Shown piece after piece: positions 42,725 to 52,314 of a DNA stretch of 64,000 bases (positions are counted from its first letter, which is position 1; each line of letters begins with the position of its first letter). The notes beneath the pieces were generated by a model. The model was not told the DNA's origin and did no database searches. It saw nothing but the letters and a program-made list of their open reading frames with translations. A program made the position numbers and the translations under genes. Source of the DNA: Methanoculleus frigidifontis (GTDB lineage: Archaea > Halobacteriota > Methanomicrobia > Methanomicrobiales > Methanoculleaceae); contig NZ_VCYH01000004.1 in assembly GCF_030464345.1 (NCBI RefSeq), positions 248,001 through 312,000 on the forward strand. Direction: 5' to 3'.

Positions 42725-43386
42725 GCCAGTCTCCCGTCGACGATCGAGATCGTCCGGTTCGAGTATTCCGTCATCCTGGGATCGTGGGTGACCACGATGA
42801 CGGTCGTTCCCCCGTCGTTCATCCGGGAGAGGAGGTTCATGATCCCGGTTCCGGTCTTCGTATCGAGATTGCCGGTCGGTTCGTCGCAGAGGAGGAAGTC
42901 GGGCTCGTTGACGAGCGCCCGGGCGATGGCAACACGCTGCTGCTGGCCACCGGAGAGCTCGTTCGGTTTATGGGTGTAGAGGCTCTCCTCAAGCCCGACC
43001 GCCGCGAGCACCTCGACCGCCCGTTTCCGGGCCTCGGTCTTCCTGCCCCGGAGGATCATCGGGTACTCGACGTTCTCGACCGCCGAGAGGAGCGGGATGA
43101 GGTTGAAGTGCTGGAAGATGAACCCGATATGGTCGCGCCGCAGCAGGGTCAGCTCGTCGTCGTTCATGACACCGATCCTCGATCCGCTGATGTAGACGTC
43201 GCCGGAGGTCGGGACGTCGAGAGACCCCATGATATTTAAGAGGGTAGACTTCCCGGACCCGGACGGCCCCATGATGGAGACGAACTCCCCGGAGTCAATA
43301 TCGAGGGAGACACCGTCGAGCGCAACGACATCTCCCGCCGGGAGCGGATAGACCTTTGTGACATCCTGGAACTGAATAACCGCCAT
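42721..43386 (-). CDS. MacB/LolD-type ABC transporter ATPase
   Basis: A 221-residue ATPase with Walker A GPSGSGKST, signature LSGGQQQRVAIARAL, Walker B FLLCDEPTGNLD and switch His in VVTHDPRM. Full-length single ATPase domain. The ATG at 43386 is preceded by GGAGAAGG about 12 bases upstream; a GTG at 43407 is possible. It overlaps the permease gene and lies 5 bases after the surface-protein gene. Confidence 0.95.
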   Translation of the reverse strand: MAVIQFQDVTKVYPLPAGDVVALDGVSLDIDSGEFVSIMGPSGSGKSTLLNIMGSLDVPTSGDVYISGSRIGVMNDDELTLLRRDHIGFIFQHFNLIPLLSAVENVEYPMILRGRKTEARKRAVEVLAAVGLEESLYTHKPNELSGGQQQRVAIARALVNEPDFLLCDEPTGNLDTKTGTGIMNLLSRMNDGGTTVIVVTHDPRMTEYSNRTISIVDGRLA

Positions 43387-43391
43387 GGATA

Positions 43392-44525
43392 TTAGACCCT
43401 TCTCCACGAATGGATGACCGCGCCCGCTATCACGATCGCCACGAGGGCAAGAACGGCGATGGCGGGGAGCGGGAGTCCATCGTTCTGCTGCTCCGGCAGA
43501 AAGGCCGTTTCCCCGATATTCACCGTGATCTGCTCCGTATAGACGTTGCCGTCGGCGTCGCGGTACTCGATGACGAGCGGCACCTCCGCTGCACCCGTCT
43601 CCGCCCGGAAGGTCACCTCGAAGCTCGAGAAGTCATCGGAGTCGAGCGTCCCGACGACGTAGACCCGGAAGGGATCGATCGGTACTGCCGGATCGGCGCT
43701 CGTGACGACCACCGACCGCGCCGACTCAAGGCCGGCGTTGGTCACGTCGCCGGTCACCCGGTAACCGCCGCTGATCGGCTCCACCTCGATGTTCGTGAGC
43801 ACCGGGTCGGCGCTCCGCTTGTCGTCCGTGAAGGCGATCGGGAGTGCGAGCACGGTCTCGTGCGTATTCACGCCGTTCCGGGAGATGACGCGGAATGCAA
43901 TCTCCGTCGGTTCGGCCGGGGTGATGTTGAAGATCACCCGTGCAGCCTGGTCGGGCTCAAGCGTTCCGATAAAGGCGCTCGACGGCGTGGCGGTAAATCC
44001 GTCGCCCTCGGGCACAACCGTAACGCCGGTAACCCGGACGGAGCGGGGATTGCCGACCGTGAGGCTGATATCCGCTTCCCGCCCTTCTGCAAAAGCGTTC
44101 GGCTGAGCCGCGACGGCTACAGCAAGGCCGGTGTTCTCAACCCGCACCGGGATAGGGTACCGGAGGCTCCCACCGTCCCGGAAGTCGAGGACAAACTTCG
44201 GGTAGTGGGTCGCGTCGGGGGCGCTCGCCCGGATAGTGAAGGTGAACTCTTTGGTGGTGCCGGCCCCGATGTCGCCGACCGATCCGTAGGCGTCGCTCAG
44301 GACCTGGATATCGTCCCCGAAGAGACGGGCGCTTCTGATGGCGACGCTCTCCGCACCGTTGTTCTTGACGGTGACGGTGAGCGTGCCGGTGTCCCAGCGC
44401 ATCAGCGAGGGAGGATCGACCTGGTAGGACGTGACCGTCACATCGGCCGGTCCCGCACTGACCGCGGGGACGAGAAGGCTTGCCGCGGCGAGAACCGCAA
44501 TGATAAAAATATGTGCTATTTTCAT
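43392..44525 (-). CDS. Secreted, membrane-anchored surface protein with CARDB/NEW3-like domains
   Basis: A 377-residue protein with a signal peptide (about residues 1-24, ending PAVSAG) and a C-terminal membrane helix with basic end (about 352-375, IAVLALVAIVIAGAVIHSWRRV). Between them are three beta-sandwich-like repeats recognisable by VTVKNNGAESVAI, LTVGNPRSVRVTG and GDVTNAGLESARSV, the COG1361-type pattern seen in archaeal surface proteins. It is encoded directly upstream of the ABC ATPase and probably works with the exporter, perhaps as an outside subunit. Confidence 0.78.
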   Translation of the reverse strand: MKIAHIFIIAVLAAASLLVPAVSAGPADVTVTSYQVDPPSLMRWDTGTLTVTVKNNGAESVAIRSARLFGDDIQVLSDAYGSVGDIGAGTTKEFTFTIRASAPDATHYPKFVLDFRDGGSLRYPIPVRVENTGLAVAVAAQPNAFAEGREADISLTVGNPRSVRVTGVTVVPEGDGFTATPSSAFIGTLEPDQAARVIFNITPAEPTEIAFRVISRNGVNTHETVLALPIAFTDDKRSADPVLTNIEVEPISGGYRVTGDVTNAGLESARSVVVTSADPAVPIDPFRVYVVGTLDSDDFSSFEVTFRAETGAAEVPLVIEYRDADGNVYTEQITVNIGETAFLPEQQNDGLPLPAIAVLALVAIVIAGAVIHSWRRV

Positions 44526-44534
44526 GCAGAGACC

Positions 44535-45167
44535 TCACAGGAGGGAGAAGAGCGTATAGAGCACGTAGAGCGCCACCGGAATGCCGACCGCGATCGCGGC
44601 ATTCTTCAGAGAGAGATTCCGTGCGGATTTGACGCCGAAGATCCAGATGTTCGCGCTCCAGAGCACGAAGAGCAGGTTGATAATGCCGCCTATCTGGATG
44701 TAGGGATCTTTCATCAGATCGGCGAAGATGGTCGGATCGGATATCGCCGATGCGGGTGGGAGCACCAGGTTCGCCATGAAGAGCCAGACGAATACGACAT
44801 AGATGGCGGTACCGACGAGCTGCGGGGCATACCCGTAGCCGACGAACGCCAGTGTCTGTTTAAACGAACCTTCTCCGCCGAGGAGTGCGGAGATACCGTA
44901 AAAGACACCCGCGAAGAGAACCCACACGACGAGGACCATAACCAGCGCAAATATCCCGCCGAACGCAGCGAGCACAGGCCCAAGACCCGCAATTTCGCTG
45001 GGCAGGTACTGCAGAAACGGAAGAGCGAGTACGTACGCGGAGATTGCGCTGACGATCCCGATGGCGAGCACGATCAGTGCGGGCACCTTCAGGCTATCGC
45101 CTTCGGCCTTCTTTGCGTCAAAGAATGCCCGGGGGTTGAGAAAGAGATCCTGTGTTGTTCCAGCCAT
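44535..45167 (-). CDS. Yip1 domain membrane protein
   Basis: A 210-residue protein with five membrane helices. The short N-terminal cytoplasmic part QDLFLNPRAFFDAK (PxxFF) and the helices with LVGTAIYVVFVWLFM are Yip1-like. The start MAGTTQDLFLNP at 45167 follows a TATA box; the frame remains open upstream but is not protein-like there. It is the first gene of the Yip1-surface protein-ATPase-permease operon. The function of archaeal Yip1 proteins is not known. Confidence 0.82.
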   Translation of the reverse strand: MAGTTQDLFLNPRAFFDAKKAEGDSLKVPALIVLAIGIVSAISAYVLALPFLQYLPSEIAGLGPVLAAFGGIFALVMVLVVWVLFAGVFYGISALLGGEGSFKQTLAFVGYGYAPQLVGTAIYVVFVWLFMANLVLPPASAISDPTIFADLMKDPYIQIGGIINLLFVLWSANIWIFGVKSARNLSLKNAAIAVGIPVALYVLYTLFSLL

Positions 45168-45202
45168 AACAACCACGTGTGGAATCAGGTATGTCGCACC
45201 AC

Positions 45203-45210
45203 CTATATTA
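45203..45210 (-). promoter_or_regulatory. TATA box of the Yip1/ABC operon
   Basis: On the minus strand TAATATAG lies about 38 bases before the ATG at 45167, leaving a short leader of about 10 to 15 bases. Confidence 0.5.
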
Positions 45211-45459
45211 GCCTCGCCCGGAAAGCCACTTGCAGTATCAGAGAGATTGGAGATTTTCAAAAGGATTGGAAGGATTCCGGGCGCGACACTGCGATCGGGA
45301 TCCGTCTCCGGAACTGCCGGGCGGCGGGGACATACGTTCCCGGTCCGATGGCGAACCGTATTATCGCGGAGATGCGAGCAAAAGAAGAGAACGGCGGCGT
45401 GACAGCGCCCGGGATGCACAGACCTGCAGACGGCCAGGCTCCAGCAGAATCCTGCCATT

Positions 45460-45798
45460 TCAGCGTTTCATGCCGGATGCCCGCAGCGCAGCGAGGCGGA
45501 GAAGGGGTTCGGGCATCTCCTCGCAGGCCGGGCGGCCGGAGCCGGCACCGCCGCCCGTGCACCCGCTGCACCCCTCATCGCACCCCTGTACCGGAACAAG
45601 TTCTTCCACAGGAGCGCCGTTCATCAACACCTGCCCGGCGGCATCCCGGGGGAGCGGTGTCTCCAGTATCGCCACCCAGACCCCCCGCTCCTCGAGCCGG
45701 CTCTTAAGATCGGCGAGAATCGCCCGAAACGCCGCATCCCTTTCAGGGTGACGGGGAGGCGCCGCCCGCCTCCATTCGATCAGCAGATCGCCCTTCAT
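45460..45798 (-). CDS. DUF2703-like cysteine-containing protein
   Basis: A 112-residue protein. It starts MKGDLLIEWRRAA, then has a helix (RDAAFRAILADLKSRLEERG), a strand VWVAILETPL, and VLMNGAPVEELV followed by a Cys cluster GCDEGCSGCTGG. This is the order of DUF2703 proteins, where the cluster looks like a metal or thiol site. The ATG at 45798 follows GAGGAGG. It is last in a run with the HEAT and PAS genes, 10 bases downstream of the HEAT gene. The function is unknown. Confidence 0.65.
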   Translation of the reverse strand: MKGDLLIEWRRAAPPRHPERDAAFRAILADLKSRLEERGVWVAILETPLPRDAAGQVLMNGAPVEELVPVQGCDEGCSGCTGGGAGSGRPACEEMPEPLLRLAALRASGMKR

Positions 45799-45808
45799 GC
45801 AATCCTCC

Positions 45809-46303
45809 TCACCGGCCAAGCTGCCGCTGCCGGATCTCCCGCTCCTCAATCTCCTGCAGGAGATCGCGGGCGACCTGCCGCACCGCTGCGTCACCGGTCA
45901 CCGACACCTGAACGAGTGCCTTTCGCGCCGGTTCGCCGAGGTTCACCAGCGCCCGTGCCACCGCAATCCTGACGGCGATAGCCCGGTCCTGCAGCCGCCG
46001 GACGAGTGCGTCGACCGCCCGCGGATCACCGATCTTCCCGAGGCTCACGGCAGCCTCTTCCCGGACGTGTTTGCTCTCGTCGTTGAGAGCCTCGACGAGA
46101 GGCTCGACCGCCCGCGGATCGCCGATATTGCCGAGAGCTACGGCAGAGCGCCAACGGACGCTGAGATAATCGTCCTTCAGCGCCGCCGCAAGCAGTTCGA
46201 CCGCACGGTCGGTACGCGCCTCTTCGAGCAGCAGAACCGCAGTCCACCGGACTTCGGAGTCGGGATGGTGCAGCGCTCGTTCGAGGCGCTCCGGATCACG
46301 CAT
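45809..46303 (-). CDS. HEAT-repeat protein
   Basis: A 164-residue protein made of about five HEAT units of roughly 31 residues, e.g. SVRWRSAVALGNIGDPRAVEPLVEAL and HVREEAAVSLGKIGDPRAVDALVRRL (each shown in part). The repeats have the V(R)-x3-A-x2-LG-x-IGD-x-RAV spacing of PBS-lyase-like HEAT proteins. These form a curved helical scaffold for protein binding. It is encoded 38 bases after the PAS sensor gene on the same strand and may be its partner, which is inference. Confidence 0.85.
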   Translation of the reverse strand: MRDPERLERALHHPDSEVRWTAVLLLEEARTDRAVELLAAALKDDYLSVRWRSAVALGNIGDPRAVEPLVEALNDESKHVREEAAVSLGKIGDPRAVDALVRRLQDRAIAVRIAVARALVNLGEPARKALVQVSVTGDAAVRQVARDLLQEIEEREIRQRQLGR

Positions 46304-46341
46304 GATGCACTCCGGCCGGCACGTCCGTTATCGGACAAACC

Positions 46342-49300
46342 CTATTCATTTCGCTGCAGGAACTCACGGACCTTCCTCGATTCGACCCACCCCTGGTCGA
46401 GCTGTTTGACGATGTCGTTGATCCGCCCTACCTGGTCGACAATCTTCTCCGTCCGGTCATCGTCGATCAGCTCCGAGGTACCCAGGATCACCTGGAGCGG
46501 CTGCCGGACATGATCGCCGAGGATTGCAAACTGCTCGATGTTCTTGTTGATCCGGTCATATGCCTGCTGTTTCAGCGCCTCCATCCTCACCTGCCCGGTG
46601 ACGTCCTGCACCTGGACCATGTACCCGGGCGTATCGCTCCCACCCGCTTCGATCGGTGTTATCAGCACATCGATGAAGATAACACCCGACCGCTTCGTGG
46701 TATAGAGATTCCGGCGCCGAACCAGATCAAAGTCGTAGGGTATCCGGAACCGCACGACCTGCCCTTCAAGCAGGGGGCGAAGCTCCGGGTCGGGCAGGTT
46801 CGGATCCTCAAACAGGGTGAAGTCCTGCAGATCCTCACTGCCGTCTATCCCGAATATACCGCTACAGGCATCGTTGAGGGTCAGGAGTTTGCCCTGCGCG
46901 TCGTAGACCAGAATGCCGATCGGCGACTCTTCAAAGATGCTTCTGAACCGCTCCTCGCTCTCCCGGAGAGCGATCTCTGCTTTTTTCCGCTCGGTGATGT
47001 CCCGGCCGACCACCTGGACGCCGACCACCGCATCGTCTTTGAAGATCGGGGACTCGCTCATTTCTACCGCAGCATATGTCCCGTCTTTCCGCAGAAGGCG
47101 GATCTGCACCCCTTCAACCGGGTTGCCGCCGGCGATCGTCCGATGCGCCGCTTCCCACCGCGGCCTGCACTCCGGGGCTACATAGTCTCCGCATTTGGAG
47201 CCGACCAGTTCCTCAGGCGAAAACCCGAGTATCCGCTCGACAGCGGGGGAGATGAAGGTGATCCCGTCCCGGTGGTAGCAGGTGTAGATCATATCGAAGC
47301 TCCGCTGGGTGATGTCCCGGAATTTCTTTTCGCTCTCCCTGAGCGCTTCTTCAGCCTGTTTGCGATCGGTGATGTCGTAGATCGTCCCCTCGATCCGGAC
47401 GGCACCTCCCGAACCGTCGGAGACGTTCCGCGCCAGTTCCTGAACCCACCTGACACCGCCGTCCTTGCGGATGATCCGGTACTCCCGGTTCGAGACGTGC
47501 CCCGGGGTCGCCGTGAGCAGCCCGGTGCTTTCCCGGAGCCTTTCGCGGTCATCCGGGTGAATCAGGAGCTCCCAGCGCTTCACGCCCCTGAGGATCTCGT
47601 CCTCGGTGTACCCGGTGATCGCCTGCACCTTCCCGTGGAGGAAAACCGGACGGAAATCGAGCGTGCTGCGGAAAGCAACACCCTGAAAGTTCTGGACGAA
47701 GGAGCGATAGCGCTCTTCGCTCTCCCGAAGCGCCGCTTCCGCCGCTGTCCATTCGGTAATATCGAGAACGGCTGCAATTGCACCGGTATAATTGCCCTCC
47801 GTATCGACGAGCGGCGCTGCGGAGACCAGCGTACGAACCCGGCTCGAGTCCTTGTGGAGAAAGACGAACTCATGACTCTCCCGGATACCCTGCCGCCTCC
47901 GGGAGAGGGCGTCCTCTGCTATGGCGACGCCCTCGTCGTCCATAAACGAAAACAGGTGGCGCCCAAGCATCTCATCGACGGTATACCCGAGGATTCCTGC
48001 CATCTGCGGATTGACGTAGGTTGTCCGGCAGTCCTGGTCGATCTTCCAGATACCCTCGTTGAGGCTTTCAATGATCTGCCGGGACTTTCTCTCATTCTCC
48101 CGGATCGCGGCTTTTGCATGCTGCAGTTCGCTGGTATCCCGGGCAGCCACGACAACGCCGAGAACGGTGCCGTCCGGGTCGCGGAAGACCGAAGCGTTGC
48201 AGAGGAGCGGGACGGTGTGCCCGTCGCTGTTCTGCAGCAGAAGCGGGTAGTCCCTGACCGAGCCGGTCTCAAGAGCCTCCCGGCAGGCACCCGCCGCTCT
48301 CTCCGGATCGGTGAAATAGTCGGAAAAGGCGGTTTTGATCAGCGCATCACGGGCGTACCCGCTGATCGACTCCACCGCCGCGTTCATATCGGTAATAACC
48401 CCATGCGGGTCGATCACCGCCATGGGATCGGGGCTGGCTTCGATGAGACTGCGGTTATAGGCATTTGCGCGTTCAAGTGCCTCGGATACGGCAACCCGGT
48501 CGCTGATATCGCAGAGCTGCTCGATGATCAGAACCGCCTCGCCCTCGTCGTTCAGGATAGGGCTCGCCCGGCATTCGAGATGCCGCCCGAGCTCGGGGAC
48601 GTACTTCTCGATGACCACGGGTTTTCCACTCTCAGCCGCCTGTGCACTTGCACAGACAGGACAGGGAGTTGTCCGTCCGATCACCTCGTAGCATCTCTTG
48701 CCGATGACCTCCCCGGGTTCCATGCCAAGGAGGTCATACGTCGCACGGTTGTAGCGGATCATCCTCCTGTCGGGTGTCTGAATGCCGATGATATCCCCGA
48801 GGTTTTCGAAGATTGCTTCGAGCAGATCCGCGCTCTCCTTCACCTTTTCCTGGCGGAGTTCCTCTTCTGTGACGTCCCGGAATATCCAGCGCAGACCGGC
48901 GAGGGTTCCGTCTGAGTCGAAGACCGGGGCAACCGTCCCGGAAATGCGGAGCGATCGGCGATCCGGCGAGCGAACAATCCCTTCCCACGGCAGCGCCCCT
49001 GCTCCCTCGCTCGTCCTGAGAATCGAGGAGAGAAGGGCATCCCGATCTGCCGGAGAGATGTACTGCAGGAGAGAACTGCCGGCCGGGTCGTCGGTGCCCG
49101 GCCGGAGCAGTTCCTCCGCCATCCGGTTCGCCTCCCGGATAATCCCGAACTGGTCGGTTACGACATAGGCCTCGGGCGCAGAGACGAAGAACTCCCGGTA
49201 CCGCTCCCGCTCTTCCTGGGCCGCGCTCCGGGAACGTTCAAGCTCACGGTTCTTCTCGCGCAGGTTCTCGGTTGCTTTCAGCAGGTCGTCGAGGACTCCG

Positions 49301-49425
49301 GAGAGCCTGGCCACAATATCGCCGGACACCTCCAGGCAACCCCGGGAGGCTTTGGTACGCCGGTCAGGGTCCTCCAGATACCTGCGGACGGCCTCGATCT
49401 CCTCGTTCAGTGGTGGGGCATTCAT
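46342..49425 (-). CDS. Seven-PAS sensor protein lacking a histidine kinase ATPase domain
   Basis: A 1027-residue protein. After an N-terminal coiled coil (about residues 25-75) I read seven PAS modules (about 75-185, 200-310, 318-440, 445-570, 575-695, 700-820 and 825-950). PAS 2 has a CYEVIGRTTPCPVC cluster like PAS 6 of the kinase at 240. The C-terminal 70 residues form a helix pair with ILGDHVRQPLQVILGTSELI, which looks like a dimerisation/His-box helix, but the protein ends there (VREFLQRNE) without N, G1 or G2 boxes. It may act by protein contact, or with a separate ATPase subunit. Confidence 0.85.
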   Translation of the reverse strand: MNAPPLNEEIEAVRRYLEDPDRRTKASRGCLEVSGDIVARLSGVLDDLLKATENLREKNRELERSRSAAQEERERYREFFVSAPEAYVVTDQFGIIREANRMAEELLRPGTDDPAGSSLLQYISPADRDALLSSILRTSEGAGALPWEGIVRSPDRRSLRISGTVAPVFDSDGTLAGLRWIFRDVTEEELRQEKVKESADLLEAIFENLGDIIGIQTPDRRMIRYNRATYDLLGMEPGEVIGKRCYEVIGRTTPCPVCASAQAAESGKPVVIEKYVPELGRHLECRASPILNDEGEAVLIIEQLCDISDRVAVSEALERANAYNRSLIEASPDPMAVIDPHGVITDMNAAVESISGYARDALIKTAFSDYFTDPERAAGACREALETGSVRDYPLLLQNSDGHTVPLLCNASVFRDPDGTVLGVVVAARDTSELQHAKAAIRENERKSRQIIESLNEGIWKIDQDCRTTYVNPQMAGILGYTVDEMLGRHLFSFMDDEGVAIAEDALSRRRQGIRESHEFVFLHKDSSRVRTLVSAAPLVDTEGNYTGAIAAVLDITEWTAAEAALRESEERYRSFVQNFQGVAFRSTLDFRPVFLHGKVQAITGYTEDEILRGVKRWELLIHPDDRERLRESTGLLTATPGHVSNREYRIIRKDGGVRWVQELARNVSDGSGGAVRIEGTIYDITDRKQAEEALRESEKKFRDITQRSFDMIYTCYHRDGITFISPAVERILGFSPEELVGSKCGDYVAPECRPRWEAAHRTIAGGNPVEGVQIRLLRKDGTYAAVEMSESPIFKDDAVVGVQVVGRDITERKKAEIALRESEERFRSIFEESPIGILVYDAQGKLLTLNDACSGIFGIDGSEDLQDFTLFEDPNLPDPELRPLLEGQVVRFRIPYDFDLVRRRNLYTTKRSGVIFIDVLITPIEAGGSDTPGYMVQVQDVTGQVRMEALKQQAYDRINKNIEQFAILGDHVRQPLQVILGTSELIDDDRTEKIVDQVGRINDIVKQLDQGWVESRKVREFLQRNE

Positions 49426-49774
49426 TGCTCTTCAACAGGTTTCGTTCTCCTGCAGTGTACGCAGCAGATCGCTACGCCAACCGACACAGCCGGGAAACCC
49501 ATCCGGATCGCTCCCGGGCGGGCAACCTATGAATGTACACATAATATTTGATAGCCAATATATAACTTGGCGGATATACCCAATACCCTTTCCGACGCGG
49601 CATCTGCGAGAAAATGTAGTTTTCCGCCCTGCTCTTCGGGAGAACCGGTAGCGGATCGACCATGATTGCAGAAACCCTTCCAGAAATGCACCCTGCCGCA
49701 TGCAATACTTTATCAGGTGGAATATGTCGCTGTCACAACAGAAGCGTGGCGCCGACTGCCGGCCATGCGTCCCG
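49426..49774. other. Gene-free region upstream of the PAS sensor gene
   Basis: This 349-base region lies between the radC stop and the PAS sensor start. No frame is convincing. Its centre (about 49535-49575) is AT-rich, with AATATTTGATAGCCAATATATAA (read in two halves), which offers minus-strand TATA boxes about 130 bases before the PAS gene ATG. That would leave a long leader. Confidence 0.45.
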
Positions 49775-50440
49775 TCAGAGGTGTCCGATCTCCTTCAGGC
49801 TGACATACCCTTTCCTCGAAACGATCAGGTGATCCAGGACGCGAATTCCAAGGATGGATCCGGCTTCAGAGAGCTGGCGGGTGATCGCGATATCCTGCTG
49901 ACTGGGCTCCAGATTCCCCGACGGATGGTTGTGCACCAGGACAACCGACGCCGCACGATCGGTGATGGCATCGGCGAAGACTTCCCGGGGGTGAACCAGA
50001 CTCTGGTTGAGCAGCCCGACCGTAACGGTTCTCCTGGTGATCACCTCGCCTGCGCCGTTGAGGGTGATGCAGACGAAATGCTCCTGTCGCCGATCCACGA
50101 GATCGGTGACGAGCGAGAGCACATCCGTCGGGGAAGCTATCCGGTGCCCCCGGGGATCGCTATCGATGAATCGTCTGGCAAGTTCGAAGCAGGCAATGAT
50201 CTGACAGGCTTTGGCTGCTCCGACTCCCTCTATCTCCACCAGATCGTCGTATGACGGGGAACAGTTCTCCGTCTTGAGAAATCTGGATATATCCGAGGCA
50301 ACCAGAAGGACATCGCGCCCCCGGGTGCCTCTCCCGATGATCGCCGCGATCAGCTCCTTTTCAGATAGGGACTCGGCCCCTCGCTTCGCCAACTTCTCGC
50401 GCGGGCGATCAAGATCAGGGAGGTCACGAATTCGCTTCAT
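49775..50440 (-). CDS. radC: RadC/JAB domain protein
   Basis: A 221-residue protein. An N-terminal helix-hairpin-helix-like part (about residues 20-85, with LVEIEGVGAAKACQI) precedes a JAMM metalloprotease-like domain (about 100-221) with catalytic Glu region HFVCITLNGAGEV and metal motif VLVHNHPSGNLEPSQQDI (HxHPSG-x4-S-x2-D). The family is called DNA repair protein RadC by tradition; its biochemical role is not established. It is rare in archaea outside this group and appears monocistronic. Confidence 0.9.
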   Translation of the reverse strand: MKRIRDLPDLDRPREKLAKRGAESLSEKELIAAIIGRGTRGRDVLLVASDISRFLKTENCSPSYDDLVEIEGVGAAKACQIIACFELARRFIDSDPRGHRIASPTDVLSLVTDLVDRRQEHFVCITLNGAGEVITRRTVTVGLLNQSLVHPREVFADAITDRAASVVLVHNHPSGNLEPSQQDIAITRQLSEAGSILGIRVLDHLIVSRKGYVSLKEIGHL

Positions 50441-50590
50441 CGCATCAGGCCTGCCGCACGTGGTAAACGACGATTTTGATCCAGGGGTTAGTATAGGTTC
50501 CTAAATGCACCGGGAGGCGCCGGCGCCGGTCACGCCGGGCTGCAGCAATCCGGGACCGGCGGCATGCCTGCTCCGGGACAATTACTGATA

Positions 50591-50600
50591 TGTATATATC
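50591..50600 (+). promoter_or_regulatory. TATA box of the TPR protein gene
   Basis: TGTATATATC is centred about 30 bases before the ATG at 50626. No Shine-Dalgarno motif is present, so the message is probably leaderless. Confidence 0.55.
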
Positions 50601-50625
50601 CTCGTGAGAGAACCATCCAAGTAGT

Positions 50626-52284
50626 ATGTTATTCTCCCGCAAAGGTGCCGGCGAATGGATGAGCAAAGGTTTCGCACTCACCGAGAGGGGGCAGCATGCG
50701 GATGCGCTCAAGTGCTATGACCGGGCACTCGGGCTTGAACCGGATTCTGCAGAAGCGTGGTGCGGCCGTGGAGAGGTTCTGCGCCGTCTCGAGCGGTGCG
50801 ACGATGCGGGAGTCTGTTTTGATCGGGCTCTTGAGATCAATCCCGATCTCGCCGAAGCTTGGCGAAACAAAGGTCAGATACTCTACCACCGGAAGCAGTA
50901 TGCCGAAGCGGTCTTCTGCAGCGAGCAGGTGATCAGACAGAACCCTGACGATGCTGCTGCCTGGTATGCGAAAGGAAAGGCCTTGAATCGCCTCAAACGC
51001 TATGAAAATGCCCTGGAATGCTTCGATTGCGTCATCGGTATCCGCCCGGATTTTGCCGGGGCATGGTTTGAGAAAGGCTCTGCCCTCATCCTGGTGAAAG
51101 AGTTCGACAAAGCCACGATCTGCCTCGACGCGGTGACCACAATCGAACCCGATCACGCCGAGGCGTGGCTTCTCAAAGGCAAACTGCATCTCATGCTTCA
51201 CCAGAACGAGACTGCGATCAGGTGCTTCGATCAGGTCGTCAGGATCCTGCCCGACCACCCGGGAGCGTGGTACAGCAGGGGGATCGCCGCAGAGCGCCTG
51301 CAGCATTCGGATGTTGCGATAAAGTGCCTCGAAAGAACGCTTGCGATCAATCCCGGCGACGTCGATGCACTGTACCACAAAGGGCTCGTGCTCCATCACC
51401 TCGGCCGCGACGAGGAGGCAATCGCCTGTTTCGACCAGATCCTGCAGATCAACGGGAAGGACGCAGCCACGTGGTTTCATCGCGGGATCTGCTTCTATTC
51501 GCTGCAGCGATACAATGGAGCGATCGGATGTTATGACCACGCCCTGCAGATCGATCAGGCGAATCCGGAGATCTGGCATCACAAGAGCCTTGCCCTGCTC
51601 CGCCTGAACCGGTACGAAGAGGCGCGCGCGTGCTGCGATCACGCCCTCAAGCTCAAGCCGGGTCACGCCGGATTACTGCTCGCCATGGCTGAATCACTCT
51701 TCCTGCTCGGGCGGTACGAAGAGGCGGCCACCTGGTACGAGCAGGGGTGTGCACGCAACCCCGGTGATATCGCCGCATGGAAAAACCGCGGAGGCGTCCT
51801 CTCCCGCCTCGGACAGTATGACGCGGCTCTTGCATGCTACGAGCAGGCCAGCGAGATGGATCCGGATCTTCCGGGCATCTGGAAGGAGAAAGCCGATCTG
51901 CTGAGCATCATGGGACGATATACGGAGGCGAGCGCCTGCTACGATACGGAACTCGCCAGAAACCCGAAACATACGGATGCCTGGTATCGCAAAGGGCTGA
52001 TCATGCATGCGCTCGAGCGGTACGACAAAGCACTCCTGTACTTCGACCGCGCCCTCGCCCTCGACCCCGGACTGATCAACGCCATCGCCGCAAAGGGGGA
52101 TGCATTCAGAGCACTCAGGCAGTATAAGCGCGCCGTCGACTGCTACACGCAGTGTCTCGCTGCAAATCCGGAGAATACCAGGTTTCTCGGCGCGATGGGC
52201 GAAGCACTCACCGAGCTCGGGCGGATCGGTGAAGCGAAGCGCTGTTTCGACAGAATAGAATCTCTCTCCGGGAAACACTGCTAA
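50626..52284 (+). CDS. Large TPR-repeat protein
   Basis: A 552-residue protein composed almost entirely of about 16 tetratricopeptide units of 34 residues. Units follow the pattern AW-x-KG-x2-L-x4-Y-x2-A-x-x-C(F/Y)D-x-AL-x-(I/L)-(N/D)P, e.g. AWYAKGKALNRLKRYENAL and CFDCVIGIRPD. Cysteine is unusually frequent at the start of the second helix (ECFD, ICLD, KCYD). There is no signal peptide or membrane helix, so it is probably a cytoplasmic scaffold. A second TPR protein of the same style is encoded at 61074-62231. Partners are unknown. Confidence 0.88.
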   Translation: MLFSRKGAGEWMSKGFALTERGQHADALKCYDRALGLEPDSAEAWCGRGEVLRRLERCDDAGVCFDRALEINPDLAEAWRNKGQILYHRKQYAEAVFCSEQVIRQNPDDAAAWYAKGKALNRLKRYENALECFDCVIGIRPDFAGAWFEKGSALILVKEFDKATICLDAVTTIEPDHAEAWLLKGKLHLMLHQNETAIRCFDQVVRILPDHPGAWYSRGIAAERLQHSDVAIKCLERTLAINPGDVDALYHKGLVLHHLGRDEEAIACFDQILQINGKDAATWFHRGICFYSLQRYNGAIGCYDHALQIDQANPEIWHHKSLALLRLNRYEEARACCDHALKLKPGHAGLLLAMAESLFLLGRYEEAATWYEQGCARNPGDIAAWKNRGGVLSRLGQYDAALACYEQASEMDPDLPGIWKEKADLLSIMGRYTEASACYDTELARNPKHTDAWYRKGLIMHALERYDKALLYFDRALALDPGLINAIAAKGDAFRALRQYKRAVDCYTQCLAANPENTRFLGAMGEALTELGRIGEAKRCFDRIESLSGKHC

Positions 52285-52314
52285 AAAGAGAAAAACGGGA
52301 TTCACCCGGCCGGA

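Noticed and set aside
49472-49705. Short minus-strand frames in the gap before the PAS sensor gene
   Set aside because: The translation is low in protein-like features and the region is better explained as an AT-rich promoter area with a long leader.
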